From the NCBI GenBank assembly GCA_943735955.1, contig CALSEQ010000033.1, positions 1 to 64,000 on the forward strand: a stretch of DNA of 64,000 nucleotides, given 5' to 3'. The translations under genes and the position numbers were made by a program. Positions 53,500 to 63,200 of this stretch are shown here, in pieces. The notes under the pieces were generated by a model, which had not been told where the DNA came from, ran no database searches, and saw only the letters and a list, made by a program, of their open reading frames with translations. Numbering within the stretch: position 1 is the first letter of the stretch; each line of letters opens with the position of its first letter. This DNA comes from Piscicola geometra. Taxonomy: Eukaryota; Annelida; Clitellata; Hirudinida; Piscicolidae.

Positions 53500-54650
53500 C
53501 ACTTTGCACCACCTGGCACCACTTTGCATCACCAGGCACCACCTGGCACCACTTGCACCACCTGGCACCACCTGGCACCACTTGCACCACTTTGCACCAC
53601 CTTGCACCACCTGGCACCACCTGGCACCACTTGCACCACTTTGCACCACTTTGCACCACCTGGCACCACCCGGCACCACTTTGCACCACCTGGCACCACT
53701 TTGCACCACTTTGCACCACCTGGCACCACCTGGCACCACTTGCACCACTTTGCACCACCTGGCACCACTTTGCACTACTTTGCACCACCTGGCACCATTT
53801 TGCACCACCTGGCACCACCTGGCACCAATTGCACCACTTTGCACTACTTTGCACCACCTGGCACCACTTTGCACCACCTGGCACCACTTGCACCACTTTG
53901 CACCACCTGGCACCACTTGCATCACCAGGCACCACCTGGCACCACTTACACTACCTGGCACCACTTGCACCACTTTGCACCACCTGGAACCACTTGCACC
54001 ACTTTGCACCACCTGGCACCACTTGCACCACTTTGCACCACTTTGCAATACCTGGCACCACTTTGCACCACCTGGCACCACCTGGCACCACTCGCACCAC
54101 TTTGCACCACTTTGCACCACTTTGCACCACCTGGCACCACTTTGCACCACTTTGCACCACCTGGCACCACTTGCACCACTTTGCACCACCTGGCACCACT
54201 TGCACCACTTTGCACCACTTTGCAATACCTGGCACCACTTTGCACCACCTGGCACCACCTGGCACCACTTGCACCACTTTGCACCACTTTGCACCACCTG
54301 GCACCACCCGGCACCACTTTGCACCACCTGGCACCACTTTGCACCACTTTGCACCACCTGGCACCACCTGGCACCACTTGCACCACTTTGCACCACCTGG
54401 CACCACTTTGCACTACTTTGCACCACCTGGCACCATTTTGCACCACCTGGCACCACCTGGCACCAATTGCACCACTTTGCACTACTTTGCACCACCTGGC
54501 ACCACTTTGCACCACCTGGCACCACTTGCACCACTTTGCACCACCTGGCACCACTTGCATCACCAGGCACCACCTGGCACCACTTACACTACCTGGCACC
54601 ACTTGCACCACTTTGCACCACCTGGCACCACTTGCACCACTTTGCACCAC
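53500..54650. repeat. 638-bp local duplication marked by CAATTG, copy 2
   Basis: CAATTG at 53,826 and 54,464 and CTTACACTACC at 53,945 and 54,583 are both spaced 638 bp. This copy keeps CTTACACTACC in both halves. The copy at 42-43.2 kb has lost it from the second half through a 19-bp deletion, one 10-bp unit plus one 9-bp unit. Confidence 0.8.
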
Positions 54651-55789
54651 CTGGCACCACTTGCACCACTTTGCACCACTTTGCAATACCTGGCACCACT
54701 TTGCACCACCTGGCACCACCTGGCACCACTCGCACCACTTTGCACCACTTTGCACCACTTTGCACCACCTGGCACCACTTTGCACCACCTGGCACCACTT
54801 TGCACCACCTGGCACCACTTGCACCACTTTGCACCACCTGGCACCACTTTGCACCACTTTGCACCACCTGGCACCACTTTGCACCACTTTGCACCACCTG
54901 GCACCACTTTGCATCACCAGGCACCACCTGGCACCACTTGCACCACCTGGCACTACCTGGCACCACTTGCACCACTTTGCACCACCTTGCACCACCTGGC
55001 ACCACCTGGCACCACTTGCACCACTTTGCACCACCTTGCACCACCTGGCACCACCTGGCACCACTTGCACCACTTTGCACCACTTTGCACCATCTGGCAC
55101 CACCCGGCACCACTTTGCACCACTTTGCACCACCTGGCACCACTTTGCACCACTTTGCACCACCTGGCACCACCTGGCACCACTTGCACCACTTTGCACC
55201 ACCTGGCACCACTTTGCACTACTTTGCACCACCTGGCACCACTTTGCACCACCTGGCACCACCTGGCACCACTTGCACCACTTTGCACTACTTTGCACCA
55301 CCTGGCACCACTTTGCACCACCTGGCACCACTTGCACCACTTTGCACCACCTGGCACCACTTGCATCACCAGGCACCACCTGGCACCACTTACACTACCT
55401 GGCACCACTTGCACCACTTTGCACCACCTGGCACCACTTGCACCACTTTGCACCACCTGGCACCACTTGCACCACTTTGCACCACTTTGCACCACCTGGC
55501 ACCACTTTGCACCACCTGGCACCACCTGGCACCACTTTGCACCACCTGGCACCACTTGCACCACTTTGCACCACCTGGCACCACTTTGCACCACTTTGCA
55601 CCACCTGGCACCACTTTGCACCACTTTGCACCACCTGGCACCACTTTGCATCACCAGGCACCACCTGGCACCACTTGCACCACCTGGCACCACATGGCAC
55701 CCTTTGCACCACTTTGCACCACCTTGCACCACCTGGCACCACCTGGCACCACTTGCACCACTTTGCACCACTTTGCACCACTTTGCACC

Positions 55790-58700
55790 ACCTGGCACCA
55801 CCTGGCACCACTTTGCACCCTTTTGCACCACCTGGCACCACTTTGCACCACTTTGCACCACCTGGCACCACCTGGCACCACCTGGCACCACTTGCACCAC
55901 TTTGCAGCACTTTGCAATACCTGGCACCACTTTGCACCACCTGGCACCACTTTGCACCACCTGGCACCACTTTGCACCACCTGGCACCACTTTGCACCAC
56001 TTGGCACCACCTGGCACCACTTGCACCACTTTGCACCACCTGGCACCACTTGCACCACTTTGCACCACCTGGCACCACTTTGCATCACCAGGCACCACCT
56101 GGCACCACTTCCACCACCTGGCACCACCTGGCACCACTTGCACCACTTTGCACCACCTTGCACCACCTGGCACCACCTGGCACCACTTGCACCACTTTGC
56201 ACCACTTTGCACCACCTGGCACCACCCGGCACCACTTTGCACCACTTTGCACCACCTGGCACCACTTTGCACCACTTTGCACCACCTGGCACCACCTGGC
56301 ACCACTTGCACCACTTTGCACCACCTGGCACCACTTTGCACTACTTTGCACCACCTGGCACCACTTTGCACCACCTGGCACCACCTGGCACCACTTGCAC
56401 AACTTTGCACTACTTTGCACCACCTGGCACCACTTTGCACCACCTGGCACCACTTTGCATCACCAGGCACCACCTGGCACCACTTACACTACCTGGCACC
56501 ACTTGCACCACTTTGCACCACCTGGCACCACTTGCACCACTTTGCACCACCTGGCACCACTTGCACCACTTTGCACCACTTTGCAATACCTGGCCATACT
56601 TTGCACCACCTGGCACCACCTGGCACCACTCGCACCACTTTGCACCACTTTACACCACTTTGCACCACCTGGCACCACTTTGCACCACCTGGCACCACCT
56701 GGCACCACTTTGCACCACCTGGCACCACTTGCACCACTTTGCACCACCTGGCACCACTTTGCACCACTTTGCACCACCTGGCACCACCTGGCACCACCTG
56801 GCACCACTTTGCATCACCAGGCACCACCTGGCACCACTTGCACCACCTGGCACCACCTGGCACCACTTGCACCACTTTGCACCACCTTGCACCACCTGGC
56901 ACCACCTGGCACCACTTGCACCACTTTGCACCACTTTGCACCACTTTGCACCACCTGGCACCACCTGGCACCACTTTGCACCCTTTTGCACCACCTGGCA
57001 CCACTTTGCACCACTTTGCACCACCTGGCACCACCTGGCACCACCTGGCACCACTTGCACCACTTTGCAGCACTTTGCAATACCTGGCACCACTTTGCAC
57101 CACCTTGCACCACCTGGCACCACCTGGCACCACTTGCACCACTTTGCACCACTTTGCACCACCTGGCACCACCCGGCACCACTTTGCACCACTTTGCACC
57201 ACCTGGCACCACTTTGCACCACTTTGCACCACCTGGCACCACCTGGCACCACTTGCACCACTTTGCACCACCTGGCACCACTTTGCACTACTTTGCACCA
57301 CCTGGCACCACTTTGCACCACCTGGCACCACCTGGCACCACTTGCACAACTTTGCACTACTTTGCACCACCTGGCACCACTTTGTACCACCTGGCACCAC
57401 TTGCACCACTTTGCACCACCTGGCACCACTTGCATCACCAGGCACCACCTGGCACCACTTACACTACCTGGCACCACTTGCACCACTTTGCACCACCTGG
57501 CACCACTTGCACCACTTTGCACCACCTGGCACCACTTGCACCACTTTGCACCACTTTGCAATACCTGGCCATACTTTGCACCACCTGGCACCACCTGGCA
57601 CCACTCGCACCACTTTGCACCACTTTACACCACTTTGCACCACCTGGCACCACTTTGCACCACCTGGCACCACCTGGCACCACTTTGCACCACCTGGCAC
57701 CACTTGCACCACTTTGCACCACCTGGCACCACTTTGCACCACTTTGCACCACCTGGCACCACCTGGCACCACCTGGCACCACTTTGCATCACCAGGCACC
57801 ACCTGGCACCACTTGCACCACCTGGCACCACCTGGCACCACTTGCACCACTTTGCACCACCTTGCACCACCTGGCACCACCTGGCACCACTTGCACCACT
57901 TTGCACCACTTTGCACCACTTTGCACCACCTGGCACCACCTGGCACCACTTTGCACCCTTTTGCACCACCTGGCACCACTTTGCACCACTTTGCACCACC
58001 TGGCACCACCTGGCACCACCTGGCACCACTTGCACCACTTTGCAGCACTTTGCAATACCTGGCACCACTTTGCACCACCTGGCACCACTTTGCACCACCT
58101 GGCACCACTTTGCACCACCTGGCACCACTTTGCACCACTTGGCACCACCTGGCACCACTTGCACCACTTTGCACCACCTGGCACCACTTGCACAACTTTG
58201 CACCACCTGGCACCACTTTGCATCACCAGGCACCACCTGGCACCACTTCCACCACCTGGCACCACCTGGCACCACTTGCACCACTTTGCACCACCTTGCA
58301 CCACCTGGCACCACCTGGCACCACTTGCACCACTTTGCACCACTTTGCACCACCTGGCACCACCCGGCACCACTTTGCACCACTTTGCACCACCTGGCAC
58401 CACTTTGCACCACTTTGCACCACCTGGCACCACCTGGCACCACTTGCACCACTTTGCACCACCTGGCACCACTTTGCACTACTTTGCACCACCTGGCACC
58501 ACTTTGCACCACCTGGCACCACCTGGCACCACTTGCACAACTTTGCACTACTTTGCACCACCTGGCACCACTTTGCACCACCTGGCACCACTTGCACCAC
58601 TTTGCACCACCTGGCACCACTTGCATCACCAGGCACCACCTGGCACCACTTACACTACCTGGCACCACTTGCACCACTTTGCACCACCTGGCACCACTTG

Positions 58701-59000
58701 CACCACTTTGCACCACCTGGCACCACTTGCACCACTTTGCACCACTTTGCAATACCTGGCACCACTTTGCACCACCTGGCACCACCTGGCACCACTCGCA
58801 CCACTTTGCACCACTTTACACCACTTTGCACCACCTGGCACCACTTTGCACCACCTGGCACCACCTGGCACCACTTTGCACCACCTGGCACCACTTGCAC
58901 CACTTTGCACCACCTGGCACCACTTTGCACCACTTTGCACCACCTGGCACCACTTTGCACCACTTTGCACCACCTGGCACCACTTTGCATCACCAGGCAC
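55790..59000. repeat. S3 block of about 1-kb higher-order repeats
   Basis: Bases 56,458-57,104 recur at 57,433-58,079 (offset 975 bp; CTTACACTACC at 56,483 and 57,458). Bases 57,105-57,448 recur at 58,296-58,639 (offset 1,191 bp). Bases about 55,800-56,453 recur at about 57,938-58,639 (offset 2,138 bp). Local markers include TTTGCAGCACTTTGCAATACC, CACCCTTTTGC, GCACAACTTTGC, GGCCATACTTTGC and CCACTTTACACC. The mixed offsets show more than one duplication, each followed by an indel of whole units. Confidence 0.78.
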
Positions 59001-59930
59001 CACCTGGCACCACTTGCACCACCTGGCACCACCTGGCACCACTTTGCACCACTTTGCACCACCTGGCACCACTTTGCACCACTTTGCACCACCTGGCACC
59101 ACCTGGCACCACTTGCACCACTTTGCACCACCTGGCACCACTTTGCACTACTTTGCACCACTTTGCACCACCTGGCACCACCCGGCACCACTTTGCACTT
59201 ATTTGCACCACCTGGCACCACTTTGCACCACTTTGCACCACCTGGCACCACCTGGCACCACTTGCACCACTTTGCAACACCTGGCACCACTTTGCACCAC
59301 CTGACATCACTTTGCACCACCTGGCACCACTTTGCACCACTTTGCACCACCTGGCACCACTTTGCACCACCTGGCACCACCTGGCACCACCTGGCACCAC
59401 TTGCACCACTTTGCACCACCTGGCACCACTTTGCACCACCTGGCACCACTTTGCACCACCTGGCACCACCTGGCACCACTTTGCACCACTTTGCACCACC
59501 TGGCACCACCTGGCACCACCTGGCACCACTTGCACCACTTTGCATCACTTTGCACCACCTGGCACCACTTTGCACCACCTGGCACCACTTTGCACCACCT
59601 GGCACCACTTTGCACCACTTTGCACCACTTTGCACCACCTGGCACCACCTGGCACCACCTGGCACCACTTTGCACCACTTTGCACCACCTGGCACCACCT
59701 GGCACCACTTGCACCACTTTGCACCACCTGGCACCACTTTGCACCACCTGGCACCCCCTGGCACCACTTGCACCACTTTGCACCACTTTGCACCACCTGG
59801 CACCACTTGCACCACTTTGCACCACCTGGCACCACTTTGCACCACTTTGCACCACCTGGCACCACTTGCACCACTTTGCACCACCTGGCACCACTTGCAC
59901 CACTTTGCACCACCTGGCACCACTTTGCAT
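59000..59930. repeat. Variant-rich array segment without strong partner
   Basis: This segment still consists of A, B and C units. It contains variants I did not see elsewhere: CACTTATTTGC near 59,197, GCAACACC near 59,274 and CCTGACATCAC near 59,302. I found no long-range duplicate for it. It separates the 1-kb HORs on the left from a small S1 segment on the right. Confidence 0.65.
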
Positions 59931-60240
59931 CACCAGGTACCACCTGGCACCACTTGCACCACCTGGCACCACCTGGCACCACTTGCACCACTTTGCACCA
60001 CCTTGCACCACCTGGCACCACCTGGCACCACTTGCACCACTTTGCACCACTTTGCACCACCTGGCACCACTTTGCACCACCTGGCACCACCTGGCACCAC
60101 TTGCACCACTTTGCACCACTTTGCAATACCTGGCACCACTTTGCACCACCTGGCACCACTTTGCACCACCTGGCACCACTTTGCACCACTTTGCACCACC
60201 TGGCACCACTTTGCACCACCTAGCACCACCTGGCACCACT
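59930..60240. repeat. Small S1 segment inside S3
   Basis: A CCAGGTACC dyad near 59,935 is followed by GCAATACC near 60,127 and an ACCTAGCACC unit near 60,222. This is the S1 marker combination, about 11 kb to the right of the main S1 blocks and surrounded by S3. It looks like a patch transferred by conversion or insertion. Confidence 0.65.
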
Positions 60241-63200
60241 TGCACCACCTGGCACCACCTGGCACCACTTGCACCACTTTGCACCACCTTGCACCACCTG
60301 GCACCACCTGGCACCACTTGCACCACTTTGCACCACTTTGCACCACCTGGCACCACTTTGCACCACTTTGCACCACCTGGCACCACTTTGCACCAATTTG
60401 CACCACCTGGCACCACCTGGAACCACTTTGCACCACCTGGCATCACCTGGCACCACCTGGCACCACTTGCACCACTTTGCACCACTTTGCACCACCTGGC
60501 ACCACCTGGCACCACTTGCACCACTTTGCACCACTTTGCACCACCTGGCACCACTTTGCACCACTTTGCACCACCTGGCACCACTTTGCACCACTTTGCA
60601 CCACCTGGCACCACCTGGAACCACTTTGCACCACCTGGCATCACCTGGCACCACCTGGCACCACTTGCACCACTTTGCACCACTTTGCACCACCTGGCAC
60701 CACCTGGCACCACTTTGCCCCACTTTGCACCACTTGCACAACTTTGCACCACCTGGCACCACTTTGCACCACTTTGCACCACCTGGCACCACTTGCACCA
60801 CTTTGCACCACCTGGCACCACTTGCACCACTTTGCACCACCTGGCACCACTTTGCATCACCAGGCACCACCTGGCACCACTTGCACCACCTGGCACCACC
60901 TGGCACCACTTGCACCACTTTGCACCACCTTGCACCACCTGGCACCACCTGGCACCACTTGCACCACTTTGCACCACCTTGCACCACCTGGCACCACCTG
61001 GCACCACTTGCACCACTTTGCACCACTTTGCACCACCTGGCACCACCCGGCACCACTTTGCACCACTTTGCACCACCTGGCACCACTTTGCACTACTTTG
61101 CACCACCTGGCACCACCTGGCACCACTTGCACCACTTTGCACCACCTGGCACCACTTTGCACTACTTTGCACCACCTGGCACCACTTTGCACCACCTGGC
61201 ACCACCTGGCACCACTTGCACCACTTTGCACTACTTTGCACCACCTGGCACCACTTTGCACCACCTGGCACCACTTGCACCACTTTGCACCACCTGGCAC
61301 CACTTGCATCACCAGGCACCACCTGGCACCATTTACACTACCTGGCACCACTTGCACCACTTTGCACCACCTGGCACCACTTGCACCACTTTGCACCACC
61401 TGGCACCACTTGCACCACTTTGCACCACTTTGCACCACTTTGCAATACCTGGCACCACTTTGCACCACCTGGCACCACCTGGCACCACTCGCACCACTTT
61501 GCACCACTTTGCACCACTTTGCACCACCTGGCACCACTTTGCACCACCTGGCACCACCTGGCACCACTTTGCACCACCTGGCACCACTTGCACCACTTTG
61601 CACCATCTGGCACCACTTTGCACCACTTTGCACCACCTGGCACCACTTTGCACCACCTAGCACCACCTGGCACCACTTGCACCACCTGGCACCACCTGGC
61701 ACCACTTGCACCACCTGGCACCACTTTGCACCACCTGGCACCACTTTGCACCACTTTGCACCACCTGGCACCACTTTGCACCACTTTGCACCACCTGGCA
61801 CCACCTGGAACTACTTTGCACCACCTGGCATCACCTGGCACCACCTGGCACCACTTGCACCACTTTGCACCACTTTGCACCACCTGGCACCACCTGGCAC
61901 CACTTTGTCCCACTTTGCACCACTTGCACCACTTTGCACCACCTGGCACCACTTTGCACCACTTTGCACCACCTGGCACCACTTGCACCACTTTGCACCA
62001 CCTGGCACCACTTGCACCACTTTGCACCACCTGGCACCACTTTGCATCACCAGGCACCACCTGGCACCACTTGCACCACCTGGCACCACCTGGCACCACT
62101 TGCACCACTTTGCACCACCTTGCACCACCTGGCACCACCTGGCACCACTTGCACCACTTTGCACCACTTTGCACCACCTGGCACCACCCGGCACCACTTT
62201 GCACCACTTTGCACCACCTGGCACCACTTTGCACTACTTTGCACCACCTGGCACCACCTGGCACCACTTGCACCACTTTGCACCACCTGGCACCACTTTG
62301 CACTACTTTGCACCACCTGGCACCACTTTGCACCACCTGGCACCACCTGGCACCACTTGCACCACTTTGCACTACTTTGCACCACCTGGCACCACTTTGC
62401 ACCACCTGGCACCACTTGCACCACTTTGCACCACCTGGCACCACTTTGCACCACCTGGCACCACCTGGCACCACTTGCACCACTTTGCACCACTTTGCAA
62501 TACCTGGCACCACTTTGCACCACCTGGCACCACTTTGCACCACCTGGCACCACTTTGCACCACTTTGCACCACCTGGCACCACTTTGCACCACCTAGCAC
62601 CACCTGGCACCACTTGCACCACCTGGCACCACCTGGCACCACTTGCACCACTTTGCACCACCTTGCACCACCTGGCACCACCTGGCACCACTTGCACCAC
62701 TTTGCACCACTTTGCACCACCTGGCACCACTTTGCACCACTTTGCACCACCTGGCACCACTTTGCACCACTTTGCACCACCTGGCACCACCTGGAACCAC
62801 TTTGCACCACCTGGCATCACCTGGCACCACCTGGCACCACTTGCACCACTTTGCACCACTTTGCACCACCTGGCACCACCTGGCACCACTTGCACCACTT
62901 TGCACCACTTTGCACCACCTGGCACCACTTTGCACCACTTTGCACCACCTGGCACCACTTTGCACCACTTTGCACCACCTGGCACCACCTGGAACCACTT
63001 TGCACCACCTGGCACCACCTGGAACCACTTTGCACCACCTGGCATCACCTGGCACCACCTGGCACCACTTGCACCACTTTGCACCACTTTGCACCACCTG
63101 GCACCACCTGGCACCACTTGCACCACTTTGCACCACTTTGCACCACCTTGCACCACTTTGCACCACTTTGCACCACCTGGCACCACTTTGCACCACTTTG

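Larger units (their letters stand above)
45118..55790. repeat. Superrepeat copy 2 (shortened)
   Basis: This is the second copy of the 12.9-kb superrepeat: S1 (45,118-about 48,850), S2 (about 48,850-50,530) and S3 (about 50,530-55,790). It is shorter than copy 1 mainly because about 1,225 bp are absent at about 51,250 (copy-1 interval 38,343-39,568) and about 227 bp at about 53,229. The rare ATG variant at 44,221 in copy 1 is found at 55,694 here. The order diverges near 55,790, where ACCCTTTTGC variants begin. Confidence 0.84.

Noticed and set aside
39111..62597. Very long open reading frames with His/Thr/Pro-rich (+) or Trp/Cys/Gly-rich (-) repeats, resembling silk, mucin or cuticle proteins
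   Set aside because: All six frames are open because the units lack stops. Starts are TTG on + and GTG on -, the unit length is not a multiple of three, 9-bp units shift frame irregularly, and single-base insertions occur without effect. There is no sign of a gene.
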